Shown: positions 33,032 through 47,507 of the stretch, one piece after another
Layout of the letters: each line of letters opens with the position of its first letter
Position numbering within the stretch: the stretch's first letter is position 1
From: Antedon mediterranea
Taxonomy: Eukaryota > Echinodermata > Crinoidea > Comatulida > Antedonidae
DNA: 64,000 bases
NCBI RefSeq assembly: GCF_964355755.1
Contig: NC_092672.1
Coordinates: forward strand, 30,750,501 to 30,814,500
Direction of reading: 5' to 3'
Notes under the pieces: model-generated
Told to the model about the DNA's origin: nothing
The model's database searches: none
The model's input: only the letters and a program-made list of their open reading frames with translations
Position numbers and translations under genes: made by a program

Positions 33032-34969
33032 ATCTACCTAATTTTGCTTTTTTAAATTACAGATATGCGTTAAGATAGATGAATGTGCAATATGCATTCT
33101 GGAAAGTCTGAATAAATATATCTAACTTACGTTTAAATATAAAGCTGATATAGCTACGTCGTTATTGTCTAAATTTACTGAGAAGAAGATCGCTGTAGTT
33201 TGGCGTGGGTTGATTGTCCCGATACGTTATGAGAAGATAAACAACAGTCAAGTATGTTAATAGACTAGATGTATATATTACTAAGCAACACCACCATAAT
33301 TCAAATAAACGGTATTACTTTCGGTAGGCCTTTTATTACCTTTTGGACACAACACAAGTAGTATAACTATCTAGAATATGATTGCTACATCTGTAATCAT
33401 CACGATTTCATTGTTTATTGTTCGAATGTTTTGTGTTAAAGGCACACGGAATCTCAGGTCACGTTCAGCTTACAACAACAATTGCAGGGAACATGACGAT
33501 AAACAAGACTTTAAAATTGAGAAGAATTGAACATTTTAATTAGCAACAAAGATTTCACCATTGAAAACTGTCATGGCAGAAAAAGTACATAATAATTATT
33601 ATAATTATGATTTATGCCTTGCCTCACAAAAGAAAAAAATATAAAAGATAGTATTACGCAATGAAAGAAGATATCGCAAAAAATGAAAATATGAAATAAA
33701 AAAAAAAAATTACACAATTAAATGAACTTGGCAACCAAATTAAAAGCCGTACGGTAGTACGATAGTTCATTGCTTGGCCGTACTCTAAGTAAGTCTAGGC
33801 CAACATGTAGTGGGTAATATAGTCACCTTGTACCCAAACCAACTCGTACCCATTACATTTGTTGTGAAGATGGTAAAGTAAATGTGCGAGCCTGTTTAAA
33901 TTTGTTTCGGAGCTCTTTAATAGTGCGAACCCTTCTAATTGGTGAGCTCTTTAATTGTGCAACGAACCCTTTTGAATTTTGGGCTCTTTGAGGTTTTTAT
34001 TTTTATTTTTTCTTCTCATTAATGATGCTTTACAGTTACGAGCCACTATAACATCATAAGCCAGGTGCCTCTAAAAAATACTTGTTTTGTTATTTAATAT
34101 TTGGTGTTACGAGAGATTATATTTATGACAGTAGCAAATGGAAGCAGATAATAAGACAAAACAAATAAAAATGTAACAAAGCCTATATATAATTATTACT
34201 ATATTTTAATTTAAAAGAAAACCCTTAACAAATTAATGAGTATACAAAGACTAATCTACTTCAAAATAATATGGTGTAGGTTTACATGGCAAACGTTTAA
34301 CTTTAAGCTAATCTACTTGAATAAAAACAAAACGCTGAAAAATATTAGGCCCTAAATGAAACTGCTAATAATAAAAAAGAAACAAAGTCTGTTTCTATAT
34401 TTATAAAATCTAGTATAGATCAAAACAGAATATACTGTATAGAATATGACACTATTTAGCTTCCTTTAGCTATAATACGTTTAATAAACTTAGGAGAAAC
34501 TTTAAACAAATAGTAATAATCTACATCGTTGCCAACAATCAACTTTTGTACTAAACTTAATCAAGTGCACCGAACTCAATCTACTATCAAAATCACAATG
34601 GTATTACATATAAAAAAAACACACATTTTTCAAATATAATTTAAAACAATTTACATTATATTCAAACTGTTAAAATTGAGGTATAGTTTAATAACCAACT
34701 TTACGATCGATTTATCGGCAATAAGGTAATAATATGGTTTCTTTGATCTGTATTTCAATGATTGGTTGAAATCAATTGGTACTTTCAATTTTATTATTGT
34801 AGGTACTAAATTGATACCTTAAATATTTGTAATATATCTACCAGTTTGAGCAGCAGTGTTAACGTTTTCTAACTTTTCCTGAAATTACCCATTTGTTAGT
34901 TTGCTTTGTAGGCATTGGATGCATGCATGTATGTTTATCATAGCTGATCGTCGGTACCAACCCAGACCA
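32075..34969. other. Non-coding paralogous block (right copy) and 3' flank of copy B
   Basis: It aligns with 9890-13280 and 13995-14950 in order. It lacks the (CGGT)n insertion and the minisatellite. No exon is visible before the copy B stop codon. A copy of the conserved upstream block (GGCGTGGGTTGATTG) lies near 33200 with small deletions. Confidence 0.6.
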
Positions 34970-37900
34970 TCACATTTGATCCTGAAAAAAAAAAAACGGA
35001 GAATATACACTTTTATCCATATATATTACTATACAATGGGTCTTTAAATAAATTTTTTAGATTGTTTTTGTTTGCATCCAAAAGGACAAAAAAACATGTA
35101 ATTTATTTATTTAAAAAAGCAATATAAGATTTACTAAACAATAAATTATTTTATTTGTTTAAATATCGTCATTGTTAACGTTGTCATTATCATGAAAGTG
35201 AGAACCAAGTAAAAATGATAAATGATATGAAATTGTTGGTAACTGGTATATAAACTAGTATCTCTTTATTCTTTACTTAGGTGCTACACATTTCCATCAG
35301 CAGCAGTAAATCATGCATTGTTATTGTTCTTTATTACAAAACATGACATGTACATTTCCTATTAAATGTAGTAATACTAAGATAATTTAATAAACCAAAT
35401 AAAATTACTCCTTACTTTTTCCAGCTCTTCAATATTCCTAATCAAGGTGTTGATATTTTCCTCATACCTTATTGTTTTTGAAAAATCAATATAAAATCTA
35501 CCCGCAATCACTTGCTGAATTTGTGAATCTTTTTTCGGTTTATATGACTCCATTTTCAAAGGAATTAACTTTTTGTCGTACTCCAAAACTTTGTCACATT
35601 CTGAAAATAAAAATGATAAACACATCAACATGAAATACATTGACAATTGTTATTTCTATGAATTTTCTTTATCTTTCAATTCATTGAAAACCCTATTTTT
35701 AGTCAGTTATACAAACAATTAAAATGTCTGTAGTAGAGAACGTGTGTATTACTCTGCTACCTGTAATAAGTGCGTATTTACCGAATTTGCAGTATTCGCT
35801 TTCTTCGTAGGCTTTCGAAGTACACAATAGAACTATGCTTGAGTCGCATATAGCTTTATCTAGAGTTGTAGACATACGTCCAAACATTTTCCTTTTATCA
35901 ATCCAGATTGTATGTGAATCTTCCAACCTCTTCTTTAAGCTATTAACAATTAATCCGACAGTCCTAAAAGTGAAAATTTCCGTTAAAGATGTATTATTCC
36001 TCAAAAACATGAAAAACGAAGATTAATAAAACCACACTTTGAATAGGCCATGTTGTAGTTTTAACAAAGTTAATCATTTTCATAGAAAAAAAATAATGTT
36101 TTCACTTATAAAATCATAAAACAAAACGCTTAAATATAATCAAAAACCCATTGTCTGGAATACCGTACACATGGCGATCCAATTTTTGGTCAAAGTGAAT
36201 AAGTATATGTGAAATTAAAATGGAATATTCAACAAACAAATTTTAAAATATTATATTTTCAGGGAAAAATATATCTTTAAGTTTATCTGTAGCAATTAAT
36301 CATGGAATAAAAAACATAGGGAGTTTAAAGGTATGGTATTTTCCTCAAACATCTTATTTTTATAGATTGAAAGTGCTAGAATTATTATCTATTGATTGTT
36401 TAAATTACATATACTTTTAATAGGATTTAAGGCATTGAAAGGTTACTGCCCTCATTCTTTCAATGAGTATTTTAAACTAGTGAAAGTTAGCTTTTACGTT
36501 GGAATTCAAAAGGCAATACTTTTCATAATTCTGTATTATTATTATTATGAATTATTAAAGTTTCACAAACAATTTAAATATTTAAGGCTGCTCTAACGAA
36601 ACACTATTTATTTCATGTTGTGTATTTATTTGTATTACAATTGTTTAATTTTCTTGTATACGGTTTTATCTTAAATGATTGTACAATATAGAGTGAGTGC
36701 ATAATCTGTTTGAGCTTTTCTCACTCATGGTTATTTTTTCATTGGCGACTGAATAAATATTATTATCATTATTATTATCGTCATCGTCATCATCATCATT
36801 ATTATTATTATTAAATGTGTTGGAATATTAGAAAAGAAATGTCGATAAATTCAGTGGCTTATTTAAAAACAATCAGCAGTATCAACTGCTAATAATAATT
36901 GTATGTTTGGACAATTATAATTTTAATTATATTAACCAAATGCACTTGCCCCCTCTGTTTCTGACTGTAGCTAATCATTATTTGGTTCTGAAACAAAAAA
37001 AAACTCGTATTATGAAACTTGTAATTTCAATAATATTAATACATTTTTTGTTATAAAATATTATCTATTTATACCTTTTGTTTTGTTTCCAACTTCTCAG
37101 GCTGTTTGTTGTTTTTATTTTCTGAAATCAAAAATATTTGCATAAATGCATTCCATTAAACCACCAGATGCAAACAAAAAACTGCATTCTAACCATAGAT
37201 GTGAAATATTCTACGTATACTTTAATGCCTTATTTGGCATAATTGAAGTTTTATAATGGTTGTATTGTTTGTTCTTGCAAAGCAAAAAATAGTCACATTG
37301 TTAATAGGCAAAATATCGTACCTTTGCTTTTGCAATTAATAGCAATATAATAATAATAACTATAATAGGCAGTCAAAATCTCGAAGCCCTTGAAGTCATC
37401 ATACGATTTAAGAGCACAGTAGGCCTAAGCTGAATAGTGTTTTTAGTTTTACTCCCATAATAAGTGCATATCTGTAAACCATGTATTAGTTGATATCTTC
37501 AATAAAAGAATGTGCACTATGCACTTAAATAAGAAAATATAGCCTACCTCAGTAGGCTATAAAGGTAAAATACCTTCTTTAGATGTTATAAAGACAATAG
37601 GTATCCTAGCCTAGGCCTACTGTGTCTTTTCAAACATGTAGGCCTTTCAATCTGAATAAAATGAAAAGAATCTACTACTAGATGTATTTATAACATAAAT
37701 AATGAATGTTTTTATATTCTTGTGATTGTACAAATAATTTAATGAGGTGAAATATCAAATTCTTTTTTTCACTTGGGCTTTTCCTCATGAAAATAGAATG
37801 TCGTATTTCACCTCATGAATTTATTTGTACCATCACACTCATAAACATTCATTATTTGAATAATAACCTGCGTTCTCTCCTTCATCAGATTCTTCTGAAT

Positions 37901-40900
37901 TGTCTGCCATCTTTCTTTTACGAGTTCCTTTTGAGGTGAGTGCTATAAGAAAGAAATTTAACAGTGGTAATAGCCTATCAAATGTATAGTCTACCAGGGT
38001 TTTGTTTAATGTATCGTTATGGTATAGTAATATTAATTTATGGAATACCAATATTTACCTCTTTTCCCCTTCATTTTTGGAGTATAAACTTCGTTGCTAT
38101 CGTCAGAGTACCCTGATGCAAATAAGATCACAATTTAACAGTAATTAAAAGGTAATTTCATTAACCTAATGTGTTATTTAAATGTTTGATATTTAAAACT
38201 GAAACCAAAAACAGACTTGATAATAAATTTAATAGCAAAACTGTTTTTGTGTTCCTGTAGTAACACAATAATATTATTAATAATAATAATAATTAAAGTA
38301 GACGTTTTATTTTCGTTAAAGTTTTAACCTGAGTTCTCTTCTTCGTCATATTCTACTGATGTAAGTGTTGCCTTCCCTCTTTTAGAGGATTTTGAAGCAG
38401 GTGCTATAATAAAGACAATGTAATAATGCAATAAAATCAAATATGGGGTCAGTAGGCTATGATTTATTTTTACTGTAGGTATACGTTAGTATAAAACAGA
38501 AATACTCAATTTTTTGCATAAATTTCATTATTATTAAATATTATCTGTTCAATTCCCAATAAAGTATAAAGACAATAGGTATCCTAGCCTAGGCCTACTG
38601 TGTCCTTTTAAACATGTAGGCCTTTCAATCTGAATAAAATGAAAAGAATCTACTACTAGATGTATTTATAACATAAATAATGAATGTTTTTATATTCTTG
38701 TGATTGTACAAATAATTTAATGAGGTGAAATATCAATTTTTTTTTTCACTTGGGCTTTTCCTCATGAAAATAGAATGTCATCTTTCACCTCATGAATTTA
38801 TTTGTACCATCACACTCATAAACATTCATTATTTGTATAATAACCTGCGTTCTCTCCTTCATCAGATTCTTCTGAATTGTCTGCCATCTTTCTTTTACGA
38901 GTTCCTTTTGAGGTGAGTGCTATAAGAAAGAAATGTAACAGTGGTAATAGCCTATCAAATGTATAGTCTACCAGGGTTTTGTTTAATGTATCGTTATGGT
39001 GTAGTAATATTAATTTATGGAATACCAATATTTACCTCTTTTCCCCTTCATTTTTGGAGTATAAACTTCGTTGCTATCGTCAGAGTACCCTGATGCAAAT
39101 AAGATCACAATTTAACAGTAATTAAAAGGTAATTTCATTAACCTAATGTGTTATTTAAATGTTTGATATTTAAAACTGAAACCAAAAACAGACTTGATAA
39201 TAAATTTAATAGCAAAAACTGTGTTTGTGTTCCTGTAGTAACACAATAATATTATTAATAATAATAATAATTAAAGTAGACGTTTTATTTTCGTTAAAGT
39301 TTTAACCTGAGTTCTCTTCTTCGTCAGATTCTACTGATGTAAGTGTTGCCTTCCCTCTTGTAGAGGATTTTGAAGCAGGTGCTATAATAAAGACAATGTA
39401 ATAATGCAATAAAATCAAATATGCGGTCAGTAGGCTATAAAGGTAAAATACTTTCTTTAGATGTTATAAAGACAATAAGTATCCTAGCCTAGGCCTACTG
39501 TGTCTTTTCAAACATGTAGGCGCTATGATATATTTTTACTGTAGGTATACGTTAGTATAAAACAGAAATACTCAAATTGCATAAATTTCATTATTATTAA
39601 ATATTATCTGTTCAATTCCCAATAAAGTATACGTTGTAAATACAGAAATAAAAAGACATCGAATTTGAATTATTGACAATACTTGAGTTATTAAAATGGC
39701 AAAACATACCTTTAAGACCACTTTCCTTCAGCTCTTCAATAATTTCGTCAAAGTTGTCTTCATCTATTTTACCTCTGCATTTTTCAAGATCAAATAGCAT
39801 ATCCCAGCGGTCCGAATATGGTTTCGTAGGATAATTAAATAGTCCGTTGATTTTATGAACGTCCTCGTCCGATAGGGTAGAGAAAAATTTCAGTACTCTT
39901 TGTCGGTGCTGTGTAAACGATGAAACCTCTGCATTTGAAAACGATGGCAGCAGGTTTCCAAGCTCTCCTCTCAGTCCATCTTGATCGGTGGTGGTAATCG
40001 TGTCGTGCAGAATTATAAGATTATTCCGACTTAGTTTTCCAGCATCATGTAATGCATTTAACAGAACTATTGTTCTTTTTTCTTTATTATTACTGAACGT
40101 TGCGTTATCCAATAAGTCAATGCACGTACATTTGAGTCTATTGAATAATCCCTCGTGACGGCGCTTGTCATACCAGGCTGAAAATTTTACTTTTAACTTG
40201 CTATACTCGCCCTCTGATACACCTTATAAAACAAACAAATATAGAGTAGAAACTATTGTTACATTGATGGTGGTTGAATTCCATAGAAAACCTTAGTTTT
40301 AAACAAATCATACAATGATCAATATTAACAAATCTAATAATTTTTTTGATAAATATTACCCTTGTAACACCTAATTTAATTGTAGTTCTTACCCTGTAAT
40401 TTTATCGCCAAATGAGGGAAAAAAGGTCTTATAAAATAATTGCTATTGATGTAGTCCTAGTAGGGCCTATAAATGGGCCTTTAGATTTAAAAAGCGTATT
40501 TAAACTGACCATGGTTTATCATTCAGATAGGCTGGTGATAAAAATCATCACGTCGTTTTAATGATTTAAGTAATATACAACGTAGGCCTACTTTTAATAA
40601 GTTTAGAATTTTAGAAATATGAAATTGATTCCCTTATTTTTAAATACTCAAGTATTCTATTTATTTTATTATCAATTATTTAGGTCTGCATTTTGAAAAA
40701 AAAAATAGATCAATAAAATTACACAACATGCTTTAAAGTACCGCAAAAGCATTCTTACAATAAAAGAATTGGTTACTAATTTCTCTATCAATTCTAAACT
40801 ACGGTGTTATTGACCCCCTTAACAACAACAAGTGTTCTATGTTGAGTGACGATGAAATAACTAAATTACATGATGATGCAGACTAAAAAAAACAACAACA

Positions 40901-42974
40901 AAATAAAAATGGTAATACGACTAGTTTATGTTTTACATGTGTTACCTGTTTTCTTTTTTTTGTTACGTATTCTTTTTGTAGTTGAGGCTATATTAAAAAA
41001 ACAATAACATTTTTAAAAATGTAATAATGCAGAACGGACAGCGTGAGAGCGCGGTGAATTACTATTTTATCGGTGAAAGACCGTAACTAAGCAAACGAGA
41101 CCCCCTTAACAACAAGTGTTCTATGTTGAGTGACGATGAAATAACTAAATTACATGATGATGCAGACTAAAAAAAACAACAACAAAATCAAATATGCGGT
41201 CAGTAGGCTATAAAGGTAAAATACCTTCTTTAGATGTTATAAAGACAATAGGTATCCTAGCCTAGGCCTACTGTGTCGATTCAAACATGTAGGCCTTTCA
41301 ATCTGAATAAAATGAAAAGAATCTACTACTAGATGTATTTATAACATAAATAATGAATGTTTTTATTTTCTTGTGATTGTATAAATAATTTCATGAGGTG
41401 AAATATCAAATTCTTTTTTCTTTCGGCTTTTAATTAGCACTACTTATATGTGTTTATGGTGCATGGTGCCAACATCAATTCTGGCTCAATGAAATGTAGG
41501 GCTAGTTTTTGCAAAGTATTTTATAGGCATCTGTATGGTCACTTTAGATATATTGTACCTTGTGGATTGACTGGCAGTAATTCGGAAGTCTCTGTAAGCC
41601 TACCATCTGACAAATCTGTAAAAAGAGAAAAATAAATAATAGTACCTTATAGCTACATATAGTAGATAGTTCATATTATACAACGCCAATGGAACAACTC
41701 ACTTCCCTTATTACTTGGAATAACGAATGTTTAGAAAGATATCAATCTAATCCATTGGACTTGTTTAGTAAACAGCGACGTTTACATACTAAACTGAATA
41801 CTACCTGGATGAATGAGAATATTCATATCCGTAATGTATGTATAGAAACCCATTGTTTTGTTAATCTGTCTGATAAAATACATCTTATATGATACAGCTA
41901 CTAAAGATTAAAATTGTAACATCGATAAATAACTGATTACTAGTTTCAAACAAGACACTAATTTTGCCGCAAAAAGCTCAGGTAAAATCCGTTATTCACT
42001 GAAATGGAAATTTGAAGAAAGACAGTTTTACAAAATGGCAGACCATTCAAAAACGAAGTAAAAACTTGATTGAGGTGTAAGATTACTTGAAAAGAGAGAA
42101 AGAAAAAAAAAATTAATAATATTAATTATAAATAAATTAGAGAGCCAGTTTCTCTCTGTAAAAGAATAATTTAATAGAATAATACCACACAACCAAATAC
42201 TGTAGAGCTAGCAAAACAGTTGTTGGAGGAGCATGGTCTTAACATCTGAAGTTGGCTCCAAATACGAAGAGGGAAGAAGTAACAAATATAATATAATAAT
42301 TTTAATAATATGACTCAAATTAGAAGGAACAACAAATAATTTCATTTATGATACAAAACAATCAAGTAATCACAAGCCGATTTTTCATTTACATACAGAT
42401 CGTATACCAAAAAGAACACAAATATTGCTCTAATTTAAAGTTTCTTTGCCGTTTTTGTTTTGTGTATTGTTCTATATAAACATCTATTTGAACACAGATA
42501 TTCAAAATTATAAAAAAAGGTCTTCTTCAGCATTAAGATAATTTTTTTTATTTGTTTGACAAGTCATTCCAATTTTAATTTATTTATTCAAATAAACATT
42601 ATTACTGATACAGGTCTAAGTTCTACATCTACACATTTCTACGTAAATAATTACAAGGTTCTTGGACACTTTGTTTTCAGTTTTGTCACGAGAGGATGTT
42701 AATCATTAATATAAAATGTACTTGTTCAAGACCTATACATCTTTAATTTGGTAATCACTCACTTCAATCATGAATTTCCAACATAAAACTCCACTCAAAA
42801 AGCCCTTTCAATAACTTTCGTTAGATATTGTTTTTGTTAAATATAAGTGGCATTACATACCTGGTATTGAACTATGCAGTTCTCCTAAATCTTCTGTTGA
42901 TGAAATTCTCGACGGTCGGTTAATTTCATGTATTTGTTGTGGAACAAATGTAGGCGTAACATGTCCTACAGGGG
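34970..42974 (-). CDS. DED-TIR gene, copy B (5' end not identified)
   Basis: Exons 5' to 3': 42974-42861 (APVGHVTPTFVP...), 40987-40946 (ASTTKRIRNKKKKT), 40222-39710 (DED), 39381-39307, 39089-39036, 38919-38845, 38403-38329, 38112-38059, 37942-37868, 37121-37075, 36987-36950, 35963-35782, 35600-35416, 34981-34970 (Asp-Gln-Met-stop). Together they give 1541 nt in one frame; all internal phases fit. The DED exon has LLNALHDAGKLSRNNLIILH. Six linker exons are two tandem copies of a three-exon cassette. The TIR has MISYSQ, TIWIDKRKMFGRM, SSIVLLCTSKAYEESEYCKF, then ECDKVL...LIPLKMESY...FYIDF. The C-x-x-E glutamate is split by an intron, and the first TIR intron uses a GC donor (GG|GCAAGT). Exon 42861-42974 is phase 1 at its start, so it can join the 330-nt exon array upstream. 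Confidence 0.78.
37590..39470 (-). repeat. Tandem duplication of a three-exon linker cassette in copy B
   Basis: A unit of about 977 bp is present twice. Exon pairs are 37868-37942 with 38845-38919 (GTRKRKMADNSEESDEGENA), 38059-38112 with 39036-39089 (GYSDDSNEVYTPKMKGKR), and 38329-38403 with 39307-39381 (GKATLTSVE, then YDEEENS or SDEEENS). Introns are nearly identical too, so the event is recent. Flanking marker text (TATCCTAGCCTAGGCCTACTGTGTC) recurs at 37600, 38578, 39480 and 41255, hinting at further partial copies. Confidence 0.9.
40223..42860. other. Introns of copy B with local duplications
   Basis: Apart from the 42-nt exon 40946-40987 no exon is supported. A segment of about 90 bp (CTTAACAACAA...AGTGTTCTATGTTGAGTGACG...GATGCAGACTAAAAAAAAC) occurs at about 40817-40905 and 41104-41187. 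The second copy runs into another partial copy of the linker-cassette intron (41191-41410). The plus-strand frame at 41689-41892 matches nothing recognised. Confidence 0.5.
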
Positions 42975-43605
42975 CTAGAATTACAACAAAAACTAGTTAG
43001 ATATTTAGATTTACCAATGAACATAAACCCTATTTGTTGTATCTACGAAATTTAAATAACACGGTAAAGAAATACATATTGCATAATAATAAATAATATT
43101 AATATTAAACAAAACATTTAGTTCAAATAAAGAAAAACATTTTCAACAACATTGTGTTACAATTAATGCGGGAGGTACATGACTAGCAATTATTTTGGGT
43201 TTTTTTATGTTGGATTTTTTTTCGTCAAGTCAACTCTACACATTTTTTTAAAAGAAATATTATGAATATATGTATTAATACCTTTTTAGTAACATGCATG
43301 GATCACTTGGTTTTATTAACTTGAGTGAATATCATTTTTTGGGAATACATTTTTTAGAGTAATGAATTGAATCACATAAAATATTTGTGTTTTTGTACAC
43401 CTTTTAAAAACGTTTTATTAGCTATTTTAGAAGCTTTTGTCTAAGTACCCCGAGAACTGATCAAATGCGTATAATTCATAAATGACATCAATCGAAATTG
43501 AACATTTTAAAATTATACTGTCTGAACTATAATCAAAATAAAGCGATGTTGTAAAATAGTCGTCCATTTAACGAACATACAATTGATTTCCAGGAATTAT
43601 TTAAA
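42975..43605. other. Left remnant of the 330-nt exon repeat unit
   Basis: 43200-43605 matches the inter-exon part of the 1.1-kb array units (GTTGGATTTT...TCTACAC, CAATCGAAATTGAACATTTT, AAATAAAGCGATGTTGTAAAAT, GATTTCCAGGAAT). The 42-nt exon is degenerate here. The unit continues on the other side of the Helitron at 52600. Confidence 0.6.
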
Positions 43606-43641
43606 CTAGATGGTACGCTCGCTTCGCTCGCGTAACATCTA
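43606..43641 (-). repeat. Helitron 3'-terminal palindrome, third copy
   Basis: CTAGATGGTACGCTCGCTTCG followed by CTCGCGTAACATCTAG: the same palindrome as 7768-7801 and 9090-9124 with one mismatch (TAACATC for TACCATC) in the stem. Confidence 0.85.
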
Positions 43642-46600
43642 GTTCGTGCCCACAGATGGTTCTCGAATATACAGTAAATTAAGCGTAACAAAACAGGTGA
43701 TTTCAAATGTACGTACCGCAGGACTACAATATATTGTCGTTTACAGAAACGAATAAATAGACACGATGATTTATGTAGTCCACTAAAATTAGCACCCTGA
43801 GAATTACTTTCGAAGGAGAAACTTATCACAAAATGAGCCTATTTTTGATGTGTACTCATTTAAAGAAACCCAATTTGTGTTTTGTATGCAACATTAAGGG
43901 TTGAGGGATGGGAAAGCGGATAGGTACAAAGAGGAACAATTTTTAAATATATTCTTTATCCACTCAGTAACGAAATATTTTGTTCATGTTTTATAGGCCT
44001 ATAAAAAATCTAAATACAGTAAAACATTTGCGATTTAATACTTTGTTAAAACTGTCACTGTCATAATCGATTGAAATATTAAAGTACATGTCACGATACA
44101 CCACTACGACGTTTATATTATTGGTAATTAATAATTAATACAAACGTTGAGAGGGAACTGTCAGTATAAAGTGTATTTGTATATAATAATGTGTTTATAT
44201 ATCTAACAGTGAAGGCTAACCACAATCTCAGTAATAAAGTTTATTTTTATATATTTTTATATTACATCTAACAGTACGAACATTCACAGTAAGAAATGTT
44301 CGATTCAAATGAGGACCAAAAATAGTTAATAGATATTTACAGTATTGTCAAAGTATTGCAAGTTTATTCTCAAAGGGCCCATATATTTACCTACCGTGTG
44401 TGTTAAACCAAGGGCTCATAAATTTACCTACTTGTGTTAAACCAAACTCTGGCAGACTGAGAGATTGGGATGTTCCATTCATCGCAAATCAATACATTTG
44501 TATAATCGTATATTAAATCTATCTAGTATTTTTTAAAGAAAATCGGCCTGTCTTCAACATTACGATGCTGTACTCTAGCTGTTCAACTGGTTTTCAGCTA
44601 TTAAAAACAATTATCGTAGGAGGAAATAGGAAAATGCGAAGCCTCTTTGATAGAGGGCCAAAGGTGTGTGTAGACGTAGTTAATTTTCCCTCTACACTGA
44701 TTGTCTTTTAAAATGCATTTTCTTGATTTTTGGATATACCAACAGTTAAATAACTGACATATCGATACAGCAACAAATATTGATTGAAGAAAACTGTTTT
44801 AATTTACAAGCTGTGAGTTAGGATTATATCATTTTCTTCACTTTGATCAGCTAGGCCTTTCGCGCCTTTTAATACGTTTGTTGCTAACGCCGGTAACCAG
44901 GGACGCCAAGCATTGTGCTTACCACCATACGGTACGTTACGTTTAGTCTTTTGACTAGGCCTAGGTTCACTCTCCTCATCTAAATCATTGGCTGTTTGGA
45001 TATTTTTTTTTAAAAACAAACTAGTGCGGATTATCACAACAATAATATTTACAGTTACTGTTGGTCGTACTGTAATTTTGTTTTTTGTATCGTGACAACC
45101 GATGAAACGCTTGTCTTTGAATGCTTACATTTTTAACATAAAACGTCGTATTTCCTACTTTTGCTCATCATCATGCAGTATAAAGTACAATTTAGAACAT
45201 TATTCATCCATTTACTATGTATCATAGTAAGAATATGCACCCTAAGTCAACCGTCTTTAGACTTCACTGGAGTCGGACCTGACATCGCAAGCAACTGGTC
45301 AGCACCTACCCAAATTAAGCAGGATAACTTGGATTTGAGATTACCACTCTGGCAAATGTACGGTGCAAGCTTTTCGAGATATCCTGTAAAACGTATATTA
45401 AGAAAACATCACGTTACTTGATCATTATTGCTGGGGATGTCTCCCTAAATCATGGACCTCAACAAAAGTCATATTGTGACGTATGCAGTAGAGGATTTAA
45501 CAAGCGAAGTAAAATCATCAGATGCAATGCATGCGACATTAAAACAATACATACAAAGTGCGCCGGTAAGTCATCCTCTGATATTTGCGATATATGCTCC
45601 TGGAACTCGCTCTCATGGTATGATGCAGACTTTCATGAAAATCAGAACCAAGATGTATCTGACGCTAATCAGATTGATCACCTAGACGATGACATGGACG
45701 ACATCGCAAAAACAATTAACAAACAAGGAATGCATTTTCTTCAACTTAATGTACGATCGCTGATTCCCAAAATATCTGAAATAAGGGAAATCGCATTAAA
45801 ATCAAAGGCAATGATAGATCTTCTCGTAGAGGAGGTGGAGTATGTATGTATGTGCGTACGGACAAAGCGTTTACCAAGAGAGAAGATTTAATGGACAAAA
45901 ATGTTGAATCAGTATGGATTGAACTCAACTTCCCGGATACAAAACCAATCGTTGTTGGAACATATTACCGTCCTCCTGAACAGAATGTCAACAATTTTCT
46001 AAACTTTTTCGAAGACACTGTAAATAAAATTAAAAACCTTGAAACCATCATAAATGATGATTTTAACATAAATACTAACAGAGACTGTACTCAATCTACG
46101 AATTATAAAAACGTTCTCGAATTACTAGGATTCTCTAATTTGATAAGTGAAGACACTCGTTTTGACAGGAATTCATCCTCATGTTTAGACCATATCCTAT
46201 GTAATTCTCAAGACAAAATTTCTAATTCCGGTGTTATAAACAAAGGCCTAAGTGATCATATATGCTGATATTTTGCACACGCAAATCTTGTAAAGCAAAA
46301 TACTCATCGCATAAGACCATTTACTCAAGATCATTTAAACAGTACAACAAAGAGGAATTCCTGTCAAAACTGTCCGAAATAGATTGGACAAACGTTACAT
46401 CTAAAGTTAATGTTAACGACGCATGGTCGTCATTTAAGGAAGCTCTTAGCTCCGTCATAAATTGTGTGGCACCCCTTAGAAAGATGAGGGTGAAACAAAG
46501 GTCAGATCCATGGTTTAACACAGATATTCTAAATGATATACGAACTCGTGATCAATATTTTTATAAATTTAAAAAGAGTAAAATCAAAGAAGATCATGAT

Positions 46601-47507
46601 ATGTATTGTAAATTAAGAAACAAGGTCAAGCGCAATGTTAAAAAAGCTAAATCAACGTATTTTCGAAATAAAATAATTGAAAATAAAAACAATCCTAAGA
46701 AATTATGGCAAAATCTTAAGGAATTAGGATAGTGAAAAGACGTCTGAACAAGCTAAAGTTGTTTTGGAAATAAATGAATCAAAAATTCACAATCCACAAG
46801 AGGTTGCTACACATTTTAATAATCATTTTACCAATGTAGCAAGATATCTTGTTGATAAACTTCCACCTATGAGTAACATGTTTAACTATGGTTCCAAAAT
46901 TGTAAAAGACTTTTATTCTTCAAAAGTTACAACTCTTTTTAGCCTTAAACCTGTGTCAGAAGAATTCATTCTTAAACAACTTGAAAGTCTTGACCCTACG
47001 AAAAGTACAGGTCTCGATGGGCTACCAGCTAAATTCCTTAAAGATGGCGCCGGTGTACTGGCTTCCCCTTTAACGTATTTTATCAATTTGTCAATTAATG
47101 TATAAAAAAAAAATGTCGTAAAAATCCAGAAAACTATAGACCCATCAGCGTCTTAAGTGTTGTCTCAAAAATTCTCGAAAGGTCGGTTTATGTTCAGTTA
47201 GAACAGTACCTTGTGGAAAATGATCTTATTTATCAATATCAGTCAGGTTTTCGGCAATTTCATTCTACCGAAAGTTCTTTAATTAATCTTTTAGACACAA
47301 TTAAATTAAATAACTCCGAAGGTACACATACTGGTATGGTACTTATAGATTTATGTAAGGCATTCGACACTGTCGATCATGATATATTGTGTGAAAAGCT
47401 TTTGTTAATGGGCATCACCTCATTAGATTGGTTTCGTTCATATTTGTCAAACAGAAGCCAAATTGTTAAAATCGAAGACTCCTTATCCGTTCCCATGGAT
47501 ATTTCAT

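Noticed and set aside
41689-41892. Small plus-strand gene of 67 codons
   Set aside because: No motif, no paralogue and no splice context; it lies in an intron of minus-strand copy B.
45161-45421. Separate secreted protein gene with signal peptide
   Set aside because: It lies in the 5' part of the plus-strand LINE just before the PHD-like finger; the hydrophobic start is more simply LINE leader or ORF1 remnant sequence.
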